From positions 11,575 to 47,473 of the forward strand of contig CAYOLL010000032.1 of NCBI GenBank assembly GCA_964404765.1: a stretch of 35,899 bases of DNA. The letters are read 5' to 3'. Origin of the DNA: CAYOLL01 sp964404765 [NCBI: uncultured Gemmatimonadota bacterium]. Its GTDB lineage: Bacteria > 4572-55. Below, piece after piece: positions 7,573-16,890 of this stretch. A program made the translations under genes and the position numbers. The notes below the pieces were generated by a model. That model did not search any database, had not been told where the DNA came from, and worked only from the letters and a program-made list of their open reading frames with translations. Position 1 is the first letter of the stretch; each line of letters opens with the position of its first letter.

Positions 7573-9642
7573 TCAAGGCCGGATGGGCACTCGTTCCATA
7601 TCCACCGGCGTGCGTGGGCGGGTCATCAGCCGCAGAGAATGGTCGCTGCAAGCACCCAGACTGCCATTGTGACGATCAAAGTTGGCGATGACATCGGTAA
7701 CGGTGTCCATGCAATCCGGACTGGCGACTTTACCAGAACCTTCGCAGATCGTTACATGTTGCAAATCTTCCGGAAAGACAAAATCGGTCACCGGCATATT
7801 TTGATGAATGGTTTGCATGAAATTTGTCCACAACGGCAGGGCGATCTTACTGCCGCCCCATCCGTTTTTCATAGGATGATTATCGTCATAGCCGCACCAA
7901 GCCCCGCTTGTTACCAACGGGGTAAAGCCGATAAACCAGGCGTCTTTGTAATCGCTGGTGGTGCCGGTTTTGCCGGCGGCCGGGACGGTCAACCCGCGGG
8001 CGCGCGCGCCGTGCGCCGTGCCGTGATCTACCACGCTTTGTAGCATGGAGACCATGACGGCGGCTTCGCTGGCGGTTAAAACCTCTTTTGGCGAAGACGT
8101 ATGCTGTTCGAGTAGCGCGCCGTTGCCATCGATGATTTTTTCGATCAGATACGGTTTGTTGTAGATTCCGGCGTGATTAAAAGCATTGAAAGCCGCGGTC
8201 ATTTCCAGCGGGCTGACACTGGCCGTCCCCAACACCAGGGACGGATAAGCCGGCACCTCGCCGCTAATGCCGAAGTCTTTGATGATCGGCAGGGCGTAGT
8301 CGATGCCGATCTCCTGTAACAGTTGCACGGCTACGGTATTTAAAGAACGATTGAGCGCCTGGCGCAAAGTGGTTTTGCCGCTAAATTGATGGGTAATGTT
8401 ATCCGGCGTCCAGGTTTGGTTATCAAACTGCACGGTATCCGGCAAGTCGGCTATTATATCCGCCGGGGAGTAGCCTTTTTTGATCGCTGCTGCATAAACC
8501 AGCGGTTTAAAAGCCGAGCCGACCTGCCGTCTGGCCTGAGTAACCCGATTGAACTGGCTTTTCAAATAATCCCGCCCGCCCACCAGCGTCAAGACACCGC
8601 CGGTTTGTGGGTCTAACGCCACCAGTGCGCCTTCCAGGGCCAGGGTGGTATCGTCCGGCGCGCGTTTATCCAGGCTGTCCATATACGCGGTATACAGGCT
8701 GTCGGCCAGCTTTTGCCAGCTTAATTCCAGCGTTGTATAGATATTGCTGCCGCTGTGATAAACAAACTCTTCGTCATATTTTTCGAGTAAAAGCTTGCGG
8801 ACTTCTTCCACAAAATAGGCGCCGTTTGGAATAGCCGGCGGTTTGGGCGCGATTTCCAGGTCTTGCAGCCAAAGCGAGTCGGCGGCGGGCGCGGTCAAAA
8901 TGCCTTGCTTGGCCAACACACTCAGCACCGTTCGCTGCCGGCGTTTGCCGCGATCCAGATGATGAATGGGGCTGTAACCTTCCGGGTTTTTGGGCAGTCC
9001 GGCCAGAAAAGTACACTGTGCCGCGTTGAGCTCCCAAACCGGTTTGCCGAAGTAGCGCTTGGACACCGTGCCTACGCCGTAACAGCCCGCGCCCAGGTAA
9101 ATTTCATTGAGATACAGTTCCAAAATCTGCTCTTTGGTGTAGATTCGCTCCAATTTAAGCGCCAACAGCAATTCGCGAGCTTTGCGCGACAGACTGCGCT
9201 CCTGCGTCAAAAAGGCGTTGCGGGCCAACTGCATCGTTAACGTGCTGGCGCCTTCCCGTGCGTCAAGGTAACGGATGTCGGTCAGGATGGCCCCAAACAA
9301 GCGGCGGGCGTCCAAACCCCAATGCTCATAAAACCGCACGTCTTCAATCGCCACAATGGTTTTTTTGAGGTCGTCGGGGATGTCGGCCAACGGCGCCCAT
9401 TCCCGGTTTTCCTGATAGAAGGCGTGGATAAAATGACCGTTTCGATCATAAACATTTGTGCGCAAGGTGGGACGGTAGGTTATTACTTCCTCAAAAGTAG
9501 GCAAGTCATACGAAAAGTAGGCTACGGCGCCGGCGATAATTCCTGCCGTAAGAAGCAGCAGCGTGATGGTCAGGTACGCAGCAATTTTCAGGACTTTCCG
9601 CAGAAAACCGAATTGACTTTGGGGCACATTTGGCAGGGACAT
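7573..9642 (-). CDS. mrcA: Class A penicillin-binding protein (PBP1A family)
   Basis: A 689-residue bifunctional peptidoglycan synthase anchored in the inner membrane. One transmembrane helix (about 17-43) is followed by the GT51 glycosyltransferase: catalytic E100 in AIEDVRFYEHWG, then GASTLTMQLARN at 131-142. The transpeptidase has all three active-site motifs: S376-AF-K379 (GSAFKP), SLN at 433-435 and KTG at 558-560. The tail after about residue 640 carries four cysteines and is short, without an added domain. All catalytic residues are present, so it should be active. No strong Shine-Dalgarno precedes the ATG at 9642. It is transcribed away from the propeller kinase end, with a repeat-rich spacer between them. 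Confidence 0.95.
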   Translation of the reverse strand: MSLPNVPQSQFGFLRKVLKIAAYLTITLLLLTAGIIAGAVAYFSYDLPTFEEVITYRPTLRTNVYDRNGHFIHAFYQENREWAPLADIPDDLKKTIVAIEDVRFYEHWGLDARRLFGAILTDIRYLDAREGASTLTMQLARNAFLTQERSLSRKARELLLALKLERIYTKEQILELYLNEIYLGAGCYGVGTVSKRYFGKPVWELNAAQCTFLAGLPKNPEGYSPIHHLDRGKRRQRTVLSVLAKQGILTAPAADSLWLQDLEIAPKPPAIPNGAYFVEEVRKLLLEKYDEEFVYHSGSNIYTTLELSWQKLADSLYTAYMDSLDKRAPDDTTLALEGALVALDPQTGGVLTLVGGRDYLKSQFNRVTQARRQVGSAFKPLVYAAAIKKGYSPADIIADLPDTVQFDNQTWTPDNITHQFSGKTTLRQALNRSLNTVAVQLLQEIGIDYALPIIKDFGISGEVPAYPSLVLGTASVSPLEMTAAFNAFNHAGIYNKPYLIEKIIDGNGALLEQHTSSPKEVLTASEAAVMVSMLQSVVDHGTAHGARARGLTVPAAGKTGTTSDYKDAWFIGFTPLVTSGAWCGYDDNHPMKNGWGGSKIALPLWTNFMQTIHQNMPVTDFVFPEDLQHVTICEGSGKVASPDCMDTVTDVIANFDRHNGSLGACSDHSLRLMTRPRTPVDMERVPIRP

Positions 9643-9662
9643 TTAATTTAACCGGTCAAAGA

Positions 9663-9780
9663 TAGAACGCGGATAAAACGGATGAGGCAGATTAGCGCGG
9701 ATAAGAATTAATTTTTATAAATTTTTTTATAGCCTTGTCCGTGAAAATCTGTCTAATCCGCGTCATCCGCATTCCGTTTT
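9663..9780. repeat. Imperfect inverted repeat (ATCCGCGTCATCCGC type)
   Basis: The words GCGGAT, GGATGA and GATTAG in 9668-9706 recur inverted as CTAATCCGCGTCATCCGC at about 9752-9771. This gives two imperfect arms around an AT-rich centre. It fills the whole space between the PBP start and the kinase stop. Confidence 0.6.
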
Positions 9781-9782
9781 TA

Positions 9783-12700
9783 TCATGTTTTGGGTATAAA
9801 AACCGTAAAGGTACTGCCAATATTTTCCTGGCTTTGTACGTCAATGCGTCCATTATAAATGTTGATGATTTTTAGCACATAGCTCAGGCCTAAACCGGTC
9901 CCGGTGGTTGGCTTAGTTGAAAAGAAGGGATCGAACAGTCGTTTTACATTCTTTTCCGGAATGCCACAGGCGTTATCCTTGACACGCAAAATAAGCGCGT
10001 CGTCTTGTTGACTTAATTCTATCCCGATTTTTTTCTGACGATCATCGCGCACATTGTGGAAAGCATCGCGGGCGTTTATGATCAAATTGCTAATGACGGA
10101 TTCAAAATGTGCCCGATGACCGCTTATGGTCGATGTGACAGTCAAATTCAATTCAATTTCAATATTATGCTCGGACAGGACGGGCCCCATGCTGCGCGCA
10201 AAAGATTCGGCAACATCTTTTAAATCAACAGCTTCGCGCTCCTGTTCCACCATGCCAAGTTTGGAGTAATCCAGAATCAGGGTTGTGACGCGCATGGCCC
10301 GGTCAGTTGATTCATTGACAATCTTCAGGACTTGATCGAGCTTTTCTTCATTACGCTCAATTTGTTGAAAGGCGCTTGTAAGGTGATCTAAATGATTGGA
10401 TTGGAGATCACCATGCAACGTGTCGTAAGTGATGCCAAGTAATTCAGCGTTATGTTCGCACAGCGTCTTGCCTTCATGGATCACAGACTTGACGACCATC
10501 ATGGCGCCGGATAATGCATTGCGCATTTCATGGGCAAATCCGCCGGCCATTTGCTTTTCGACCGTCTCCTTTTCCAGCAAAAGGATTTTTTGATGTGCGC
10601 TTTCCAGCTCTTTGGTGCGTTGTTTGACCAATTCCTCAATGCGTTGATACATCACTTGCTGCCGCCGGATTTCTTGCTCTTGCGCTACGGTTTTGAAGCG
10701 CACATAACCACCGACGATGACTACAATAGCCAGCACATAGAGGGTGTACGCCCACCACGTTTTCCAGGGTGGACGGGCGACGATAATTGGAATTTCCAGT
10801 CCGGTTTCATTCCAGACCCCGTCATTATTGGAAGCGCGAACTTTGAGCGTGTAGTGTCCGCCATCGACATTGGTGTAGCTGGCAAAATGGCGATGCCCGG
10901 CCGGAATCCAATCATGATCAAATCCTTTGAGCATATACGTATATTGATTTTTCAGCGGCAGGGTATAGTCTAAAGCGGCGAATTCAAATGAAAAAAAGTT
11001 ATCCTGATATGGCAGCGAAATCCGCTCGATACCGGTTAAAGGCCCCCCCAAGTCGTATGATTTTTCAAACACTTTAAATGAGGTCAAAGCGATGCGTGGC
11101 TTATATGGATTGTCCATCACCTGTTCCGGGGAAAAACGGTTAAAACCGCCTACGCCGCCAAAAAGCATCTCGCCGCTTTGATTCAGAAAATACGCCCCGG
11201 CAATAAACTCGTTACTTTGCAGACCGTCACTGTGGTCGTAGTTGCGCGTCGTGTAGGTTTGCGGATTAAAGCAGCACAGCCCTTTGAAAGTGCTGAGCCA
11301 AAGATTGCCTTTTTTATCCGGTAAAATGCCATAAATGGCATTGGCCGGCAAGCCGTCAGCTTCGGTAAAGGCCCGAAAGGTTTCGGTCTGATGAGCCAAT
11401 CGGTTCAAGCCCCGCCCGGTGCCAATCCACAGAATGCCGTCTTTATCTTCGTAGATGGAAAAAATATCGTTGTCGCTTAGGCTGACTTTATTTTCAGGAT
11501 CATGACGATAACGTTTAAAAGTCCCGGTCTGCCGATCCAGTCGGTTTAAGCCGTCGTCAGTGCCAATCCACATCACGCCGTTATGATCTTCATAGATCGT
11601 AAGCACACGCTTGTCGCTTAAACTATTTGGATTTTTCGGGTCGGACTTGAACCGTTGAAATTTTTGGGTCTGTCGGTCAAAAATATTTAAACCATCATCT
11701 GTACCAAGCCAAAGAAAACCGGCCCGGTCTTCATAAATGGCGTAAATTTTATTATCGCTGACGGTTGTGGAATCAGCTGCATTATGCGTGTAGTTCTTAA
11801 AACGCCCGGTTTCTCGATCCAGCAGGCCTAAACCGCCGGCATTGGTGCCAACCCACACGCTGCCGGTGTGATCTTCATAAACCGAATAGATGTCGTTTAC
11901 GGGCAGACTGGTCGGGTCTTTGGGGTCGTTTAGATAGAGGACATATTTTTCGTTGCCGTTAGCGTCGTGCGTAATCCGATTTAATCCGCCGCCATCAGTG
12001 CCAACCCAGATATCGTCCGACCGGTCATGAAAGATGGCCCGCACCCGGTCGACACTCAGGCTGTTGGAGTTGTTCAGTTCATGGTGATAGAGAAGAAATT
12101 TGGACGGCTTTAAGTCAAGTTTATTGAGGCCGCCGCCGCGTGTCGCTACCCATAGAATCTTCGAGTAGTCGATAAACAATGCCCGAATGTCATGATGGCT
12201 CAAACTGTGGGGATCATTGGGGTTGGATTCAAAGCGCACAAACCGGTTATTTGCTCGATCCAGGGCATTTAAACCGCTGATGGTGCCTACCCATAAAACC
12301 TGGTTGTGATCTTCCAGAATGTAGTTGATACCGCTATCGCTTAGTGAATAAGGATCATCCGGATTATGAAAAAAACGGGCAAATTCTCCGGTGCGCGGAT
12401 CGAGCCGGTTCAAACCACTGCGTGTGCCGATCCACAGCATATTTTGGCTGTCAAAGAATAAGCAGCGAATGCGGTTTTCGATAAGCCCCCCGGCGCTGGC
12501 CGGATCGTTGCGATAGACTGTAAATTGGGCCGTTTTTGGATCAAATCGGCAAAGCCCGTCATTCGTGCCGATCCATAGATTGCCCTGGTCATCATCGCAC
12601 AGTGCCCAAACCCTATTATGGCTTAGGCTGTTGGCATTGGCCGGGTCGTTTTGATAATAGATAAATTTATCTTGCTGACGATTATACAGGTTTAGCCCGC

Positions 12701-13187
12701 CGCCGCCGGTGCCAATCCATAAGCGACCCTGGCGGTCTTCAAAAATAACCTGGCCGCGGTTATCACTAAGGCTGGTCGGATCATTGGGATCATTTTTATA
12801 ATGCTTGAAAACAAGCGTCTTCGGATCAAGGCGATCAACGCCGCTACCCCACATACCAATCCATAAATAGCCTTGACGATCCACAAAGATGTAGCTGACG
12901 CTGTTGCCGGCCAGACCATCCGGATTAGCCGGATCATAGCTGAAATTTGTAATATCATAACCATTATAACGACTCAAACCGGCGTCCTGCGTGCCATACC
13001 ACATAAAACCCAGCGAATCCTGAGTGATCGTATAGACGATATTCTGCGCCAGACCTTCGTCAACGGTCAACCGGTCAAAAGGCGTTTTTTCGCTAATCGG
13101 CAGACTGTAAAGCAGGCCCGGCCAAATCAAGAGCAGGCTAAAAAGGTATAGTTGTGATGTCCTGAGCATATATAGCCGTATCCCCAT
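9783..13187 (-). CDS. Two-component propeller / Y_Y_Y hybrid-type sensor histidine kinase
   Basis: A 1134-residue membrane sensor kinase. After a signal peptide (about residues 7-28) come 14 propeller blades marked by repeated LWIGT/DGLNRLD motifs, enough for two seven-blade propellers as in the Bacteroides hybrid sensors. A Y_Y_Y domain follows (YTYMLKGFDHDW, then YTLKVRASN), then one transmembrane helix (WWAYTLYVLAIVVIVGGYV), a coiled coil and the kinase core: H886 in FAHEMRNALSG, N box SNLIINARDAF, G2 box GTGLGL. No receiver or AraC domain is attached, unlike many HTCS proteins. I chose the ATG at 13187 because CGGAG lies eight bases upstream. The frame itself is open to 13271. The kinase core is paralogous to the one at 3132-3947. 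Its response regulator is not adjacent. Confidence 0.93.
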   Translation of the reverse strand: MGIRLYMLRTSQLYLFSLLLIWPGLLYSLPISEKTPFDRLTVDEGLAQNIVYTITQDSLGFMWYGTQDAGLSRYNGYDITNFSYDPANPDGLAGNSVSYIFVDRQGYLWIGMWGSGVDRLDPKTLVFKHYKNDPNDPTSLSDNRGQVIFEDRQGRLWIGTGGGGLNLYNRQQDKFIYYQNDPANANSLSHNRVWALCDDDQGNLWIGTNDGLCRFDPKTAQFTVYRNDPASAGGLIENRIRCLFFDSQNMLWIGTRSGLNRLDPRTGEFARFFHNPDDPYSLSDSGINYILEDHNQVLWVGTISGLNALDRANNRFVRFESNPNDPHSLSHHDIRALFIDYSKILWVATRGGGLNKLDLKPSKFLLYHHELNNSNSLSVDRVRAIFHDRSDDIWVGTDGGGLNRITHDANGNEKYVLYLNDPKDPTSLPVNDIYSVYEDHTGSVWVGTNAGGLGLLDRETGRFKNYTHNAADSTTVSDNKIYAIYEDRAGFLWLGTDDGLNIFDRQTQKFQRFKSDPKNPNSLSDKRVLTIYEDHNGVMWIGTDDGLNRLDRQTGTFKRYRHDPENKVSLSDNDIFSIYEDKDGILWIGTGRGLNRLAHQTETFRAFTEADGLPANAIYGILPDKKGNLWLSTFKGLCCFNPQTYTTRNYDHSDGLQSNEFIAGAYFLNQSGEMLFGGVGGFNRFSPEQVMDNPYKPRIALTSFKVFEKSYDLGGPLTGIERISLPYQDNFFSFEFAALDYTLPLKNQYTYMLKGFDHDWIPAGHRHFASYTNVDGGHYTLKVRASNNDGVWNETGLEIPIIVARPPWKTWWAYTLYVLAIVVIVGGYVRFKTVAQEQEIRRQQVMYQRIEELVKQRTKELESAHQKILLLEKETVEKQMAGGFAHEMRNALSGAMMVVKSVIHEGKTLCEHNAELLGITYDTLHGDLQSNHLDHLTSAFQQIERNEEKLDQVLKIVNESTDRAMRVTTLILDYSKLGMVEQEREAVDLKDVAESFARSMGPVLSEHNIEIELNLTVTSTISGHRAHFESVISNLIINARDAFHNVRDDRQKKIGIELSQQDDALILRVKDNACGIPEKNVKRLFDPFFSTKPTTGTGLGLSYVLKIINIYNGRIDVQSQENIGSTFTVFIPKT

Positions 13188-13286
13188 ACGCATTTCTCCG
13201 AAAGTAATGTAACTGGCTGCGCAGCCATGCATCAAAAAAGTCAAGACAAGTGATGAATATAAATGGCTCATGGGATAAGATGGTCA

Positions 13287-13347
13287 AACCTTGCGAAGGC
13301 TTAATTTGAAGCCTGCATGTTTTGTGCACTGAAGCCTTCGCAAGGTT
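13287..13347. repeat. Perfect 16-bp inverted repeat
   Basis: AACCTTGCGAAGGCTT (13287-13302) pairs perfectly with 13332-13347 across a 29-base loop. The 12-base word CTTCGCAAGGTT of its right arm recurs at 21939-21950 inside another small palindrome (21927-21950), so the element is a family with at least two members here. It lies upstream of the propeller kinase start. Confidence 0.8.
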
Positions 13348-13475
13348 GGATTTCCACAAACTTGTTCCATAAGCCATGTAAATCAAATGTAGCTGAAAGC
13401 AGTCTGTATTGTCAAGTAGTATTTAGCCGGTTAAAGATACTTATGGCGGGTTCCGGTTTGTCCAAAATATCCTGG

Positions 13476-15482
13476 CTAAAAATTCACATCCAGCTTAACC
13501 CAAAATCGTCGCCCATCCTGTGAAATGCCGTTTTCGGCCAGATCGGTTTGACTATTGCCGGACCCGCCGGGTAAACGAATTTCTTCATCGAGCAGATTGG
13601 ACACTTTTGCCGTAAATCGCAGCCGATTCAACAATCGACTTAAACGGTCGGTTTTCTTGATTCGCAGCGGGGTGCTTAACGTTAGATCGGTCTGGGTAAA
13701 CGATTTGGTATGGGTATCTGCCAATGTGCGGCGGCGGCTTTCGCGGTTGACTTCCACGGCCAGCGTCAAATATGGCAGCGGCGAAAAATGGGCGCCGGCC
13801 CGCCACAAATGCTGCGGTGAATTGGTTAAAATGCGATCCGCCGCCTTATCTTTTGCCTGCTGATAGCTGTAGTTTACATAACCTGCCCAGCGCTTATTGG
13901 TTTGAAAGCGCATTTCGGCATCACCGCCCAATGTTTCCACGCGACTTAGATTCTGAAACTGAGTCAGACTGATATCGCCGTCGGTGATCGGAACTTCGTC
14001 AATCAAATCTTTGACACGATATTGGTACACCGCCGCGCTGCTGGATAATCCATCCATCCAACGCGCTTCCCAAACAGCTTCCTCGGTGCGAATTACTTCC
14101 GGCTTTAACCTCGGATTATTGACATAACCGCTGACCGGATCGTAGTATTCTGTTTCGTAAATTGTCGGGGCGCGAAATGCCTGGCCGTAAAGCAACTTGA
14201 TTGTCTGGCCTGGCCGTGCCTGATAGATAAAAGCCAGGCGCGGATTGGTCGAACTACCGGCGCGTGAATATTCGTCATGGCGCAGACCGGCTACTATGCT
14301 GATCTTTGGATGCGCCTGCCATTCGGCTTGAGCGTACACCGAAGCAATGCTAAAGCGAAAATCCCGATCAAAATAAACCGACTCAGCATCGTAATATTTG
14401 TAAAAACCTTTAAAATGGCGCTGATATTCCAGACCGGTCACAATATTGACTTGGGGATGCAACTGGCTTTGCCACTGTGTCTCAACACCAAGCCAGCGGC
14501 CGTCGGTCTTGTCACGCGAGGCGGATTCTTCGTAGGGATAAAAGCCTTTGTAGGCGTAGCGATTGACATAAACTCTGGCGGTCAGATCGTTTCGTTCACC
14601 CATTGGCCGGCGATATTTCAGCTCCGCAAAATGATATTGATCGCGATAGACGGTCGCTTGATTAAAATTTGTATCCCAGGCTGATGTGGGCACGGCTTTT
14701 TGGCGGTCATTGTGCAGCGCCTGAAATGAAAAGTTCTTGTAATTTGCCTTAAGCGTAAACCCGCCGAACTCTTCCCAATCAATGCCTTCGGCCACGCCGT
14801 TATTCGTTATCGGATCGTCATAATCGGCAAAATACAAATCCTGTCCGTCAATTCTGCCCAAATTGCAGGACATCATTACGGCGCCGTTGGCGGGAAGGCG
14901 CTTCCCGACGACAAATGAGCCGCCGGTTTGACCAAAACTACCCGCCTGTACGCTGATCTGCTCCTGGGCCAGCGAATCCCGCGTGATCACATTCACCACG
15001 GCAAACATAGCGTTGGTGCCGTACAACGCGGAGCCCGGTCCGCGCACGACTTCCACGCGCTCAATCAAGCCCGGAATAAAGTTGCTAAAGTCACGGCCAT
15101 ACGAAGAAGAACCCCAGATATTTTCGTTGATGGCCAACCCATTTACCAGCAATAATACGCGGTTGTTATAGTCGGCCGGGCGACCAAAACCGCGCACGCC
15201 GATAAAGCTGTATGCCCGGTCATTGCTGATGTAAAAACCACGGGCGTGGTTCAAAGCCTCAGCCAGCGTTTCATAACCATAAATGGCCATTTCATCTGCC
15301 GTTACAACTGTAATGGAAGCGGGGGCCTGGGCAATTGTCTGACGGTGTTTTGCCGCAGTTTCAATGTGCACATCCAGCAAGTCCGTCAGCGAAACTTCTT
15401 CAATGTCATGCCATTCGGATTGGGCAGCGCTCTGCTTAAATCCGCCCAGGCAAACGATCACGATCAAGATAAATCGAAGCAT
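13476..15482 (-). CDS. TonB-dependent outer-membrane receptor
   Basis: A 668-residue TonB-dependent receptor for active uptake across the outer membrane. Its substrate cannot be told from sequence. It has a signal peptide (MLRFILIVIVCLGGFKQSAA), a plug domain (about 45-165, with ITVVTADEMAIYGYETLAEAL, VLLLVNGLAIN and RVEVVRGPGSALYGTNA) and a 22-strand-type barrel ending in the usual aromatic C-terminus (WVKLDVNF). The length is standard. The ATG at 15482 follows AGGAGG by four bases. An upstream extension to 15605 would only translate a repeat and the end of hemW. No TonB or ExbBD genes are nearby. Confidence 0.92.
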   Translation of the reverse strand: MLRFILIVIVCLGGFKQSAAQSEWHDIEEVSLTDLLDVHIETAAKHRQTIAQAPASITVVTADEMAIYGYETLAEALNHARGFYISNDRAYSFIGVRGFGRPADYNNRVLLLVNGLAINENIWGSSSYGRDFSNFIPGLIERVEVVRGPGSALYGTNAMFAVVNVITRDSLAQEQISVQAGSFGQTGGSFVVGKRLPANGAVMMSCNLGRIDGQDLYFADYDDPITNNGVAEGIDWEEFGGFTLKANYKNFSFQALHNDRQKAVPTSAWDTNFNQATVYRDQYHFAELKYRRPMGERNDLTARVYVNRYAYKGFYPYEESASRDKTDGRWLGVETQWQSQLHPQVNIVTGLEYQRHFKGFYKYYDAESVYFDRDFRFSIASVYAQAEWQAHPKISIVAGLRHDEYSRAGSSTNPRLAFIYQARPGQTIKLLYGQAFRAPTIYETEYYDPVSGYVNNPRLKPEVIRTEEAVWEARWMDGLSSSAAVYQYRVKDLIDEVPITDGDISLTQFQNLSRVETLGGDAEMRFQTNKRWAGYVNYSYQQAKDKAADRILTNSPQHLWRAGAHFSPLPYLTLAVEVNRESRRRTLADTHTKSFTQTDLTLSTPLRIKKTDRLSRLLNRLRFTAKVSNLLDEEIRLPGGSGNSQTDLAENGISQDGRRFWVKLDVNF

Positions 15483-15496
15483 GAAACCTCCTGAAG

Positions 15497-15592
15497 ATGG
15501 AGACAGATGCAGAAGACAGGAGACAGGATGCAGAAAACAGTATTCTGTCTCCTGTCTCCCGTATTCTGTCTCCCGTCTCCTGTCCTCAATGC
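15497..15592. repeat. GGAGACAGGAGACAG tandem and inverted repeat
   Basis: Short tandem copies of an AGACAGGAGACAG-like word (15497-15535) face inverted copies (CTGTCTCCTGTCTCC, twice, 15545-15585), so the whole tract can fold back. It fills the spacer between the hemW stop and the receptor start. Confidence 0.65.
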
Positions 15593-16755
15593 ATAAAATC
15601 GACAAAAACAGAATCGGCCATAAATACGCCCTTAGGAGTGAGCCGGATGTACTCGCTGTTCATCTCAAGCAACCCCAGGTTGAGATGACGGGCCAATTCA
15701 AGGGCAAAAACCGTGTCTGGCGATTGGCCAAAGCGTTGCGTAAATGCCGCTATGGTCAAGCCTTCCCGCTTCCGCAGCGCCAAAAAAATCATCTCATTCA
15801 TTTGCGCCTGTTTATCAAGCGCTTCTTCACTTGTGACGGCGCGCCCGTCACGGGCGATTCGCTCGATGTAGCCGTCCACATCGGCGATGTTGGTCCAGCG
15901 TCGGTTGTTGACAAACGAATGGGCCGACGCGCCCAATCCAAGATAATTGTCATAATTCCAGTAAGCCAGATTATGATTCGCAACCGCGCCATTTTTGGCA
16001 AAGTTGGAAATTTCATACTGGGGATAGCCGCAATCTTCCAGAAAGTCCAGCGTCAGGCTATACATTTCGGCCTCAAGGTCGTCATCCAATTTTTGCAATT
16101 GGCCTTGTTGCAACAAGTCGTAATAAGGCGTGCCTTCGTGATAGGTTAAATTGTAGGCCGAAATATGGTTGGGTTGAAGTTGAACAGCTTGCTCCAGATC
16201 GTAACGCCAACGCTCCAGAGTTTGATTAGGGGTGGCAAAAATCAAGTCAATGCTGAAGTTGGTGAATCCGGCGGCCCGGGCCATTTCCACCGCCTGATAA
16301 ATCTCATCAACCGTGTGCTTGCGGCCCAAAGTTTTGAGCGATACTGCATCAAACGACTGGACGCCAAGACTCAGCCGGTTGATGCCCGCGGCAAAAATAC
16401 GCTCCAGTTTGGCTGACGACAGTGTGCCTGGATTGGCTTCCAAAGTCACTTCGGCATCTTGCGAGATAGTAAACAAAGCGAGCAGTTCCCCCATGAAATC
16501 GGCAAGCTGCTCGCCGGAATAAATCGAAGGCGTTCCGCCGCCAAAGAAGACGGTTTTGAGCGGCTCGGTGATCGCATAACGCTCGCGGTAGATTGCGGCT
16601 TCGCGTAACAAGGCCTGTAAATAAAGCGTCTGTGTTTCGGGGGTAAATTTGATGGTCTTATAAAAATCGCAATAACCGCAGCGCGTATTGCAAAAAGGAA
16701 TATGCAGATAGAGTGATTCAATCGGTGGGATTTTGGAGGCTGCTGCTGTGGTCAT
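15586..16755 (-). CDS. hemW: Radical SAM heme chaperone HemW
   Basis: A 389-residue radical SAM protein of the HemN/HemW family. The iron-sulfur ligands are C22, C26 and C29 in CNTRCGYCDFY. The fourth nearby cysteine that marks true oxygen-independent coproporphyrinogen oxidase (CxxxCxxCxC) is replaced by phenylalanine, which points to HemW, a haem-binding chaperone that delivers haem to target proteins. FFGGGTPS, LSLGVQSFD and a C-terminal HemN_C-type domain (about 300-375) agree, as does the length. GGTGA lies five bases before the ATG. The 14-haem cytochrome in the same window is not an obvious target, since HemW is known for cytosolic and membrane haem proteins. Confidence 0.9.
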   Translation of the reverse strand: MTTAAASKIPPIESLYLHIPFCNTRCGYCDFYKTIKFTPETQTLYLQALLREAAIYRERYAITEPLKTVFFGGGTPSIYSGEQLADFMGELLALFTISQDAEVTLEANPGTLSSAKLERIFAAGINRLSLGVQSFDAVSLKTLGRKHTVDEIYQAVEMARAAGFTNFSIDLIFATPNQTLERWRYDLEQAVQLQPNHISAYNLTYHEGTPYYDLLQQGQLQKLDDDLEAEMYSLTLDFLEDCGYPQYEISNFAKNGAVANHNLAYWNYDNYLGLGASAHSFVNNRRWTNIADVDGYIERIARDGRAVTSEEALDKQAQMNEMIFLALRKREGLTIAAFTQRFGQSPDTVFALELARHLNLGLLEMNSEYIRLTPKGVFMADSVFVDFMH

Positions 16756-16791
16756 TGAATCACCATGATTGAGTCGCTTTCTGATTTAATG

Positions 16792-16875
16792 GACATGACA
16801 TTTCTTCTTTTGGAAATGTCATGTCTGGCAACGGTGGGAAAGAAATGACATTTCCAGAAGCAGAAATGTCATTTC
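16792..16875. repeat. Two tandem perfect 13-bp hairpins with 8-base loops
   Basis: Arms 16792-16804/16813-16825 and 16842-16854/16863-16875 are both perfect 13-bp inverted repeats with 8-base loops. All four arms share the core ATGACATTTC or its complement. The pair fills the 135-base spacer between the Uma2 stop (16891) and the hemW start (16755). Confidence 0.85.
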
Positions 16876-16890
16876 AGATGGCTTTCAATT

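Noticed and set aside
15497-15592. Tandem GGAGACAGG words as a CRISPR or microsatellite array
   Set aside because: The units are short and irregular and face inverted copies. They form a fold-back repeat, not a repeat-spacer array.
15364-16149. A 261-codon open frame on the plus strand
   Set aside because: It is antisense to hemW and the receptor start, and its beginning is built from repeat sequence.
16792-16875. Possible CRISPR-like repeat pair
   Set aside because: There are only two units, each a self-contained hairpin with an 8-base loop. There are no spacers of constant length and no cas genes.
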